Shown: piece by piece, positions 39,458-47,996 of the stretch
How positions within the stretch are numbered: the stretch's first letter is position 1
Layout: each line of letters starts with the position of its first letter
NCBI GenBank assembly: GCA_964458325.1
Contig: CAYWIM010000021.1
Location: 1-54,181 of the forward strand
From: JAGMXM01 sp964458325
GTDB taxonomy: Bacteria; Verrucomicrobiota; Verrucomicrobiia; Limisphaerales; UBA1319
Reading direction: 5' to 3'
DNA: 54,181 nt
Notes under the pieces: generated by a model
Database searches by the model: none
Told to the model about the DNA's origin: nothing
The model's input: the letters and a program-made list of their open reading frames with translations, nothing else
Made by a program: the position numbers and the translations under genes

Positions 39458-42454
39458 ATGGCCCGCAATCGCCAGAGCAAGAAGGATCGGACGGGCCTGG
39501 CGATTTCGGTTATCGTTCACACGCTGCTGATTGGCGGCGTGCTGTATTGGGCTGCGCATACCGAGACAGGCAAGGAGCTGCTCAAGCGATATCTGGAGTT
39601 CGTGCGCACGCAGCGGCAACAGCAGAACGAGGAGGTCCAGGCGCGAGTCCAGGACCGCCGGCCGCCGCCGCCGCCGCCGAGCGCGAGCTTGCCGAAAGGT
39701 GTTGCGTCTCCGGTGGGCCAGGGCTTGCGACGCGCGGTGGCCGCAGACGCTCCGGCGGCGGCGGCCGAGACATTTTTTATCGATACGCGAGTGCAGGGTG
39801 AGGGGCCTTCGAAGGCGGGGGCCGCCCCTGCCCAGGAGCCCAGGCAAGCGGATCCGCGTTTGACGAGACGACCGACAGCGCCGCCTCCTCCGCCCTCGAT
39901 ACTCCGGCCTGCGCCGAGCACGATTACCGGTCTGCTGAAGGAGCGTGCGCAAGCGGCGGCGGCCGTGGAATCGGTCAGCGCGGAGCAGATTTCCAAGTCG
40001 GGGGTGTCGGATGCGGCGGACATCGTGAGCAAGGTATCGGGCGCGGCGGTTTCCGAGGAGGGCCATGCGGTCATCCGCGGGCTGACGGACCGGTACAGCG
40101 CGGCGACGCTGAACGGCGCGGAACTGCCGTCGTCGGATCCGTACCGCCGCTCGGCTTCGCTGGACATGTTTCCGGCCAAGATCATCGATCGGGTTGCGGT
40201 GACGAAGACCTTTACGCCCGATCAGCCGGGAAGCTTCACGGGGGGCAACATCAACATCATCACCAAGTCTTTTCCGGAACAGCCCTTTTTCTCGCTGGAG
40301 CTGAGCAGCGGTTACAATACGCAATCCAGCTTCAACGACGAGTTCATGAGCTACGAGGGGGGCTCGACCGACTGGCTGGGCATGGACGATGGCACGCGGG
40401 AGCTGGCCTCGGAGCTGCGCACGGGGGATTTGCCCAATCCGCGGTCGACGATTCGGTATAACAATCCGGCGCCGCCGCCGAATATCATGAACCAGTTCGA
40501 GGCGAACGACCGGCTGGATGCACTGACCCGGGCGATGGGTCCTGCGGCGTTTGGCCCGACGTTTGAGAGTGCGCCATTGAATCATGGCTTTGCGCTGGCG
40601 GGGGGCAGCACGACGCACTTGTGGGGCCGGCCGCTGGGCGCGTTCTTCAGCCTGCCGTACAGCCACGACTATTCGTATTACGACCATGGCGAGGTCGGGC
40701 GGTATAGCTTCAACAATGTGCAGCCAGGCGCAGTCGAGCAGGTCAAGGGCTACGAGGAAACGCGCTCGAAGGAGACGGTCAACTGGTCGAGCACGGTCAG
40801 CCTGGCCTATCAGTTGGGCCCGGACCACGAGGTCGGCTTCAATTTCCTGTTCAACCAGTTTGCCGAGGATTCCGTTCGGGTTCGGGAGGGGTGGGATCGC
40901 GTGGCCGGCGACGAGATCGGCGGCGCGTCGCAGCTGCAGAACCGGCTGCAATGGATCGAGCGCAACCTCACAATGTACCAATGGAAGGGCAGCCATCTTT
41001 TCCCCTCGGCGTCCGATCTGAAGCTGGATTGGCTGGCCACGTGGACGGACACGAGCCAGGACGAGCCCGATGTGCGGTATTTCTCGAGCCGCGATGGGCG
41101 TTTCGGCGATGCGAACCTGGATCCGACCTACCCGGCGCGGTTTTTCCGGAACCTGGAGGAGGACAACCTGAATCTGAAATTCGACTTCGCCCTGCCCTTG
41201 AGCCCGCTTTCGCCGAAGCCCGGCGAGATCAAATTCGGCTACTTCGACAGCCGGTCGCACCGGGACTACACCGACCGGCTGTTCTACTATGGGGCGGATG
41301 ACGATTATCTCGGCGCGGATGCAAACGAATTTGCGGCTGCGGATTCGCTGGGGTACGCGCGTCCGCCGACGACGAACGTGACGGTGCGGACCACGACGGT
41401 GAACTATGTCTGGCCGGCCTACCTCGACAAGGTTTTTGACAGCGCATACGAGGGCGATCGGGCCATCGTCGCTGGATACCTGATGGGCGACATTGCGGTG
41501 GGCGAGCGGCTGCGCTTCATTGGCGGAGCGCGATACGAAGTGACGGACATCGAGGTCGGTTCGCGCAGCACGCTGCCGGATGTGTTGGGCCAGGGGGGGC
41601 GGACCGTGAACACCGGCTTGGACAGGGCGCACCTGCTGCCGGCGCTCGGGCTGGTGCACAGCCTGACGCCCAAAATGAACCTGCGCCTGAACTACGGCGC
41701 CACCATTGCCCGCCCTTCGTTTCGCGAGCTGGCGCCGATCCAGAGCTACGATCCGGTGCTCGATGTCTTTCTCTACGGCAACGAGGACTTGGGCATTTCG
41801 GAGATCGACAACTACGACCTTCGCTGGGAGTGGTTCCCGCGGCCGGGCGAGCTGTTCGCGGCCGGTCTGTTTTGGAAGGACATGACGGATGTCATCGAAA
41901 AGAGGGCGGTCAACATCGTGGGGGACATTGTGACGTTCGTCAACCGGCCCGAGGCGAAGGTGTATGGAGTGGAGCTGGAGGCGCGGAAATCCTTGGATTT
42001 TCTCGATGCGCGGCTTTCCGGCTTCAGCCTGGGCGGCAACCTGTCCTTGATCGAGTCGGAAGTGGCGATTCCCGCGGACGAGCAGGCGGTGTTGAGGCTC
42101 TGGGGGGTCACGGACACCACGCGGCCGCTTTCGGACCAGTCGCCCTACATCATGAACTGGGACTTGAGCTACGACAATCGCCGGAGCGGCACGAGCGCAT
42201 CGTTGCTGTTCAATGTGTATGGGCCGCGGCTGGCGGTCACGGCCTTGAACAGTCCGGACCTCTACGAGCAGCCGGCGCCGGGGTTGGACCTGGTCGTCAG
42301 CCAGCGAATCGGTAGGCATATGCGGCTGAAGTTCACCGCCAAGAACCTGCTGAATCCGGCGTATAAGCTTACTTATGGAAAGTCGGAGGAAGGCATTTAC
42401 ACTGCCTACACCCGCGGCACCAGCTTCGGCTTGTCGATGGCCTATGAGTTTTAA
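39458..42454 (+). CDS. TonB-like anchor fused to a TonB-dependent outer-membrane receptor
   Basis: The 998-residue product starts with a basic cytoplasmic segment (MARNRQSKKDR) and one hydrophobic helix (14-31), AISVIVHTLLIGGVLYW. It contains S17-x3-H21, as in the TonB transmembrane helix (E. coli SVCIH). A linker of about 120 residues follows, with proline runs at 69-74 and 142-146. Then comes a plug domain (about 155-290: VIRGLTDRYSAATLNGAELP, GSFTGGNINIIT) and a complete barrel ending GLSMAYEF. No globular TonB C-terminal domain is present. It follows exbB and exbD. Seen: the fusion. Known: TonB couples ExbBD to receptors. Inferred: this receptor may be driven covalently. The hydrophobic segment could instead be a cleaved signal peptide, though no strong A-x-A site is seen. 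Confidence 0.85.
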   Translation: MARNRQSKKDRTGLAISVIVHTLLIGGVLYWAAHTETGKELLKRYLEFVRTQRQQQNEEVQARVQDRRPPPPPPSASLPKGVASPVGQGLRRAVAADAPAAAAETFFIDTRVQGEGPSKAGAAPAQEPRQADPRLTRRPTAPPPPPSILRPAPSTITGLLKERAQAAAAVESVSAEQISKSGVSDAADIVSKVSGAAVSEEGHAVIRGLTDRYSAATLNGAELPSSDPYRRSASLDMFPAKIIDRVAVTKTFTPDQPGSFTGGNINIITKSFPEQPFFSLELSSGYNTQSSFNDEFMSYEGGSTDWLGMDDGTRELASELRTGDLPNPRSTIRYNNPAPPPNIMNQFEANDRLDALTRAMGPAAFGPTFESAPLNHGFALAGGSTTHLWGRPLGAFFSLPYSHDYSYYDHGEVGRYSFNNVQPGAVEQVKGYEETRSKETVNWSSTVSLAYQLGPDHEVGFNFLFNQFAEDSVRVREGWDRVAGDEIGGASQLQNRLQWIERNLTMYQWKGSHLFPSASDLKLDWLATWTDTSQDEPDVRYFSSRDGRFGDANLDPTYPARFFRNLEEDNLNLKFDFALPLSPLSPKPGEIKFGYFDSRSHRDYTDRLFYYGADDDYLGADANEFAAADSLGYARPPTTNVTVRTTTVNYVWPAYLDKVFDSAYEGDRAIVAGYLMGDIAVGERLRFIGGARYEVTDIEVGSRSTLPDVLGQGGRTVNTGLDRAHLLPALGLVHSLTPKMNLRLNYGATIARPSFRELAPIQSYDPVLDVFLYGNEDLGISEIDNYDLRWEWFPRPGELFAAGLFWKDMTDVIEKRAVNIVGDIVTFVNRPEAKVYGVELEARKSLDFLDARLSGFSLGGNLSLIESEVAIPADEQAVLRLWGVTDTTRPLSDQSPYIMNWDLSYDNRRSGTSASLLFNVYGPRLAVTALNSPDLYEQPAPGLDLVVSQRIGRHMRLKFTAKNLLNPAYKLTYGKSEEGIYTAYTRGTSFGLSMAYEF

Positions 42455-42561
42455 ATGCAACGAGTTCACCCAATTGTCACGCGCGCGCAATCTGTTTGCC
42501 ACCGAGGTTTGATCTGCTGGCCACGGCTGCGAAACGAAACCAAATCGCGAAATCAAATCCG

Positions 42562-44156
42562 ATGAAGAATCCAAACCCAACCTGTTGGAAACTGCTGGCG
42601 GTCTTCTGCTGGCTGGCGGCAGCGTCCGGGGGCGTCTCTGCGCCCGTGACGGTGATCGATGACATCTCGGCCAGCACGACATGGCAAAAGACCAATGAGT
42701 ATTACTTGGATGGCTATGTGTATGTGCTGGGCGGGGCTGTGCTGACCATCGAGCCGGGCACGGTCGTCAAGGGGCTCGAGGTCCCCACCACCGGCGAGAC
42801 CGCCAGCGCGCTCTTTGTCACCGCGGGCGCAAAGATCATGGCCGAAGGCGCCGCCGCCGAGCCGATTGTCTTTACATCCGAGTACGACGATGTGAGCGAT
42901 CCCGACGACATGGGGATCTTCGAGCGCGGCAAGTGGGGGGGCTGGTGATTTTGGGACGCGCCGTGCTCAACACGCCCAGCGACACCGCGGGCGCAGGCGC
43001 GAATCCCAAATACGATGTGTTCGAAGGATTGCCGGACACCCAGATCCAGGGGCAGCATGTCAACCGGTTTGGCGGCAACGACGATACCGATGACTCAGGC
43101 GTGCTGCGCTACGTGTCGATTCGGCATGCGGGCGTGGTGTTTCTTCCCAACAAGGAGCTCAACGGATTGTCGCTGGGGGCAGTGGGCAGCGGGACCACGA
43201 TCGAGCACGTCGAAAGTTACGCGGCGGCCGATGATGGGTTCGAATTCTTTGGCGGAACAGTCAACACCAAGTACCTGGTGAGCGCGTTTAACGACGACGA
43301 CGCCTTCGACATCGACCAAGGGTATCGGGGGAAGAACCAGTTCTGGTTTGGGATTCAGGAGAACGGGAAGCGGGACAACGGCGGCGAGTGGAACGGCGAG
43401 CCGAACGGGCTGGCGGTGAGCAACGCGCCGATCGCCAGCTACACGGTCTATAACATGACCCTGATCGGGGCGGGTGCGGCCAGCGCGAACACGGCGGCCA
43501 ACCACGGTCTGACGGTGCGGGAATACGCCGCGCCGAGGGTGTACAACAGCATCATCAGCGATTTTCGAGGCAACGGCGTGCGGATCACCGACGACCGTTC
43601 GGGGGCGATGCTCGAGGCGGGCTGGATGGACTTCCGGGACAACCTGTGGTGGGGATTCGGCATCGCCGCCGCTGGCGAGCGGGCAGCGATCCTATTCTCG
43701 GATGCCGCTCGGAGCAACGAGGTAGCGAATCCGATCCTGACGGGCATCAGCCGCACGAACGATCACGGGCTGGATCCGCGTCTGCAGGCAGGCAGTCCGG
43801 CGCTGACGTCGAACCGGCAGGCGCCGGACGACGGATTTTTCACGCCGGTGGCATACAAAGGGGCGTTCGACGCTTCGAACCTGTGGGTGCAAGGCTGGAC
43901 ATTCCTTTCGGCCAAGGGATTTCTGAGCGGCGCCGTGGCGCCGGCCGCGGTCGCCTTGACGATCGTGCGGGACGGCGCCAGCGTCCTCATCCGCTTTCCG
44001 ACGCAGAGCGGCGTCCAATATCGGCTGCACTCCACAACCAGCTTGACCGAGCCCGTCCAGTGGACCGACGGGGAAGTACTTGCCGGCGATGGTTCCATCC
44101 TCCATTTCACAGTCACGCCGGGTTCGCCGGCGTTCCACCGCGTGAGCGCTTACTGA
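42562..44156 (+). pseudogene. Beta-helix exoprotein with a frameshift in a G7 run
   Basis: The frame from ATG 42562 codes a signal peptide (CWKLLAVFCWLAAASGGVSA) and a beta-helix start (VLTIEPGTVVKGLEV), then ends RGKWGGW-stop. A second frame starting within the G7 run (42935-42941) continues as GLVILGRAVLNTPSD and the family core (GLSLGAVGSGTTIEHVESYA, DDGFEFFGGTVNTKYLVSAF). The expected sequence is KWGGLVILG, which needs eight G residues. One missing G therefore splits a product of about 531 residues. A sequencing error, a true null, a phase-variable tract or -1 slippage are all possible. Proteins of this type often lie beside TonB-dependent receptors. The last part (VRDGASVLIRFPTQSGVQYR) is a tail common in this phylum. 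Confidence 0.8.
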
Positions 44157-44168
44157 GGGCACATTGTC

Positions 44169-45242
44169 ATGCACAGCCTCACTTTGCTGCGACTTGTCTG
44201 GATACTGTTGGCTGGCTGCCTGGCTGCCGGTTGCGTGGGCACGCGCAAGAGCGGTATCTCTCAGTACGATCCGTTCAACGCGATCCAGGTCGACCAGATG
44301 GTGGGCAATAACGTCTCTGGCAAGATGATGGAAAGAACGGTCTTGTGCCTCAACGCCCGGCGCGAGACGCGGGCGGTGACCGCCTGGACGAACGAAGCCG
44401 TGCTGCTGTTCACGAACCCGGTGGTCACCGCGGTAACGAACATGATGGTTTCCCTGGCGACAAACTACTCGGTGACCGCCACGACCAACCTGAATCCCTT
44501 GACGGCCTCGGCTCCGGCGGAAGCACCGGAGCTGGCCGTCAAGGACGCCGGCGCCACGGCGGCCCCGGAGACCGCCGCAGATTCGGCCCTCGCGGCTGGT
44601 TCCACCAACATGTCGTTTGCCGCTGCGACGAACCAGACGCTTATGCAGGGCTCTGGTCAAACCACCCGCAACATCCAGGTCACACGGAACATCAGTCATC
44701 AGACTACTATTGCATTGGACCAATCGAGCGTCACATCGGCGACGAATTGTCTGCTGACAGCCGAGACCAACTGGGCGGTCCACTTCTCGACCAATTTCGT
44801 CATCAGCGCGGTGACCAATGTCAGCATCACGCCAACCGCTGCGGTTGCGCATGCCTACTATCTCTATACGGAACTGCTGGCGCCTCCGGATTTCTCCCTC
44901 TTGGGCGGCGAATCGCTGGTCCTGCTCGTTGACGGACAACGGCATGGCTTTACGGCCAGCCATGCGCGCGATCCTTTTATCGTCCGAAAGGGGTACGCTT
45001 CCACCCTTTATCCGGTAACTCCGGATGTGCTTGTGGCCATCGCCAATGCCCAGGAGGTCAAGATCCGAGTCAACGGGATTTCCTCAGTGATTGAAAAAGA
45101 GATGACTGCGCGCAGCCGGCAAAATGTCCGAACCTTCCTGCTGAGGTTCTTCCAGCCGGGGGCGGGATCCGGGGGGGGTGAGGCTCGGGGTGTTCCGGGT
45201 TCGATTGCAGTGTCGCAGGCGCAACCTGGGGAGTCACGATGA
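44169..45242 (+). CDS. Lipoprotein with threonine/asparagine-rich segments
   Basis: The 357 residues have a lipoprotein signal with lipobox LAAGC at C22 (C17 is a second candidate). The middle is rich in repeats of the type VTAVTN, TAETN, FSTNF and TSATN. The C-terminal half has GGESLVLLVDGQRHGFTA and a helical stretch ending in a glycine-rich tail. No domain is recognised. It starts 12 bp after the beta-helix gene, and its stop overlaps the next start (ATGA). It may be an OM-anchored partner of the fusion receptor. Confidence 0.75.
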   Translation: MHSLTLLRLVWILLAGCLAAGCVGTRKSGISQYDPFNAIQVDQMVGNNVSGKMMERTVLCLNARRETRAVTAWTNEAVLLFTNPVVTAVTNMMVSLATNYSVTATTNLNPLTASAPAEAPELAVKDAGATAAPETAADSALAAGSTNMSFAAATNQTLMQGSGQTTRNIQVTRNISHQTTIALDQSSVTSATNCLLTAETNWAVHFSTNFVISAVTNVSITPTAAVAHAYYLYTELLAPPDFSLLGGESLVLLVDGQRHGFTASHARDPFIVRKGYASTLYPVTPDVLVAIANAQEVKIRVNGISSVIEKEMTARSRQNVRTFLLRFFQPGAGSGGGEARGVPGSIAVSQAQPGESR

Positions 45243-45931
45243 AGAACCTTGCCATCACGCTTGGATCCGCCGTCGTGCTGCTATGCGGCTTGCTCTATAT
45301 CAATCACAGCCGAGCGGATCGGCGGTATGAGGTTGCGCACACCCATAACGTGGCTCTATCGAACCAAGTGACCGAGCTGTCCACGCGCTTGGTTCTCGAG
45401 ACTGTCAAAGCCAACGCGGCTTCGAGCAACGCTGCGACCAGGCTCGGGTTCCTGGAGCGCCGGCTTCTCGAGGTTACCAACAGCCTCGACCGTCTCCAAA
45501 GCCGGCTCTCGACGGCCGAGCACGAGCGCAGCAGGATCCAAGGCGCGTTGGCTGTGCGCGATCAGGAAATCCAATCGCTGCGAGACCAGCTGGTTGCGGC
45601 GCAGGCGAATGTGGAGGCGCTCAATCTGGAGGCGCTGCGGACGGCCGCCCTCCATCGCCTGTTGATCGATGCCGAAAGCCGAGCCAGCGCACTGATGCGA
45701 GAGCTGGGTCGGATGCGAATCGAGAATGCCGAGCGGGCCCGGCAGATCGAGGATCTGGATTTCCTGCGATTGCAGACCGAAAAAGCTCGGGATCTGGCAA
45801 AGGCGCGCGAAGCAGCCTCGAAGCCCGGCGCCGCACCTGATCCAAGGGCGCCTCTGGCCCTCATGCCCGACGGGACCGTTCGAGTCGCTCCGCCGAGCGC
45901 CGAACTTCTGCGCAACGCGGAGTCGCGATGA
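45239..45931 (+). CDS. Single-pass membrane protein with long coiled coil
   Basis: The 230 residues have an N-terminal helix (7-22: TLGSAVVLLCGLLYIN) and then about 150 residues of heptad-rich helix (for example RLGFLERRLLEVTNSLDRLQ and QEIQSLRDQLVAAQANVEAL). A proline-rich C-terminus follows. Its ATG overlaps the lipoprotein stop (ATGA), so the two are co-translated. A long periplasmic coiled coil beside exbBD and an OM lipoprotein suggests a bridging part. The specific function is unknown. It is the last gene of the block; the minus-strand remnant begins 14 bp later. Confidence 0.75.
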   Translation: MKNLAITLGSAVVLLCGLLYINHSRADRRYEVAHTHNVALSNQVTELSTRLVLETVKANAASSNAATRLGFLERRLLEVTNSLDRLQSRLSTAEHERSRIQGALAVRDQEIQSLRDQLVAAQANVEALNLEALRTAALHRLLIDAESRASALMRELGRMRIENAERARQIEDLDFLRLQTEKARDLAKAREAASKPGAAPDPRAPLALMPDGTVRVAPPSAELLRNAESR

Positions 45932-45945
45932 AGCAACCGTTGTTT

Positions 45946-47120
45946 CTACTTCACGGAGACGGTCGCCACGGCCTTCCAATTCTTGCCGGCGGCGGTCAAC
46001 GATCCGTCAGTGTTGGCCAAGAGCACCGGCAATGCGGAGGGAGTCGCGGAAACCTGCGCGGAAAGGCCGCTGGCCCGCCCTCCCGTATCCACCGCTTCCA
46101 CAGCGTAAAAGTATGTCGTTCCGTTGGCTAAATCACCATCCGGATACGAACTGCCCGAGCAGGGCTCGTCATTCAGCAACACCGGATCTCCTCCTTCCGT
46201 CCACCCGTAGACATTATAGCCATCGAGGTCGATCTCGCTATTGGGGCTCCAGCTTAGGATGACCTGGCCATCGCCGGCCGCCGCGGTGAGACTGGAAGGA
46301 ATCGAAGGCGGATACAGATTCTCGAGGACGACCGAGGCCGTCGCGCTGGGCGCGCTTTCGTTGCCGGCCGCATCGACTGCGGAGACGACGTAGGTGTAAG
46401 TGCTTGCTGAAGTCACCGGGTCCGCAAAGGAGCAGACGGTGGAGGCGCCCACGACGATCCCGCCGCGGTAGATCCGGTAGCACGCCACGTCAAGCGGATC
46501 GCTCGATGTCCACGTCAATTGCGCGGTGAGCTCCACGCCTGACTCCGAGATCTGGCCTGCCAACAGGTTGGATGGCGCTTGAGGGGGCGTGGTATCCGGA
46601 TCCCCGGCAACGATGGCGGCGTAAAGGATGTCCACGCTGACCTTGCCTTTCTTCTCCTTGGCGACCGAGGCGCTGTCCGAGAGCCGGACGTCGATGCAGT
46701 AGGATAGGCGGACGTCATTCCAATACAAGTGTTGCGGGCCGAGAGGGAATGTCCCGCCCCCATTCTTCTGCAGAAACTCGAAGGCCCCATTCACGCGGTT
46801 CCAGACCTCGATGACAAGGTCTTCGACGAACCGGTCCGGATTCACCCATGTGAGATTCACGAAGAGGCTGATCGAGATCACCTCAGCGGGGGAAGCGCCT
46901 GTGCCGAGCGTATAGACAACATCGAGCGAGGATCCAACCCCGTCGGCGGCCTCCGTAATCGTCTGCAGGATTCCGTCGGCGGGAGGGGTGAGGCTGGTGT
47001 ACGATCCGGCGATCGTTCCGGTTCCGACCGGATCCGCGAGAACGTAGGCGTTGACATCCGGGGCGGTCGTGGTGAAACCGATGGTGGCGCTCCCGGTAAA
47101 GCTGGCGAGGTCGGTGGATC
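45946..47120 (-). pseudogene. Fibronectin type III-containing C-terminal remnant
   Basis: This frame is open well upstream of any clear start. It codes FTGSATIGFTTTAPDVNAYV, VVYTLGTGASPAEVISISLF and then two FnIII-like domains (PQAPSNLLAGQ to TYTYVVSAVDAAGNESAPS, and PSIPSSLTAAAGDGQVILSW to FYAVEAVDTGGRASG). It lies in a different frame from the alkaline phosphatase fragment just upstream. It may be the tail of the same gene or of a neighbour whose 5' end is gone. An internal ATG at 46881 could permit translation. Confidence 0.6.
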
Positions 47121-47861
47121 CTACATGGGCTCCTGACTGAGCCGGGCCAGAGCGGATACGACCATCTGGCTGAGGCGGGGCTCGGTATTATTGAAGAGAC
47201 GATCATTTTCGCGGGTCAATTGGCTCGTGGCGAAAAGGCCCAAAACGCGGCCGGCGCTGGGGTCGATCCTGGGGAGCGCCTCCGCGGAGCCTGCGAACTG
47301 ATAGCCGAGGGATACGGCATCCGTTACGAAAGTATCCAGATAGCCGCCTCCGAGAAGAATATTGGGCCGACTGGGTGCGTGGAGGGCATCTGCCCAAAGA
47401 TAATCGTTTCGGATTTGGGTGGTGTAACCCCGGGAAGGCTCATGGGCGCCGAAGGCGGCCGGAGTCGCTCCGGTGATATCGTCGGTGGTGATGATGCCGG
47501 TTCGGAGTCCGAGGTCCCTGGCCCGCTCGAGAATCGAGGTCACGGGCTGGCCGAGGGAGTTCATGCTGATGGTGCCGGAGGTCGGGTGTTGGTAGCCGGT
47601 GGCGAGGGCGGTTCCTGCCGTTGCCGAATCCGTGACGCCGCCGCCGGGAAGGACCGTGACCGCCGCTCCCGCATAGGGCAGGGTTTCCATGGACAACAGT
47701 GTGGCGTCGGTGCCGTTGACGTAGAGCCTGCCGGCTTGGACATGCTCGAAGCCCATGCCGTCTCCGATGAAGAGCACGACATTGCGGGCAGAAGCCGGAG
47801 GGAGATGGATCAGCGTTGCGGACAGCACCGTCAACGCGAACGACTTCGATGATGGCACCAT
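47121..47861 (-). pseudogene. phoA-like: Alkaline phosphatase N-terminal half, truncated
   Basis: From ATG 47861 the frame has a signal peptide and NVVLFIGDGMGFEHVQAG with the metal-binding aspartate. The active-site serine region is GVTDSATAGTALATGYQ, and later GIITTDDITGATPAAFGAH. It ends after VSALARLSQEPM at 47121, about 246 residues. Intact family members have roughly 450-550 residues, so the second half with other zinc ligands is lost. Activity is not expected. The nearby receptor and beta-helix gene make a phosphate-acquisition role for the original locus possible, but this is inference. Confidence 0.75.
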
Positions 47862-47948
47862 GAAAAAGCCATACCCGGCCGGGGCCCGGTTATCAAGAGC
47901 AAAACATGGCCTTGGCGCTCGGGGACAGCCTCAGATCCTCTTAACCGC

Positions 47949-47996
47949 TTGACCATTCTGTCGTCATTCATCATGATGTATGACCTATATGACGAC
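47949..47996 (+). promoter_or_regulatory. Palindromic candidate promoter/operator at the ATPase start
   Basis: TTGACC (47949-47954), 17 bp, CATGAT (47972-47977) is a possible promoter. A perfect 10-bp palindrome CATCATGATG lies at 47969-47978. The outer arms GTCGTCAT (47960-47967) and ATGACGAC (47989-47996) are also perfect. Start codons at 47980 or 47989 fall inside it, so the mRNA could be leaderless and self-repressed. These are candidates only. Confidence 0.35.

Noticed and set aside
39248..42682. Very long open frame antisense to the fusion receptor
   Set aside because: Composition is arginine- and proline-rich with no domain; it is the usual shadow of a high-GC gene. The sense frame has a full plug and barrel.
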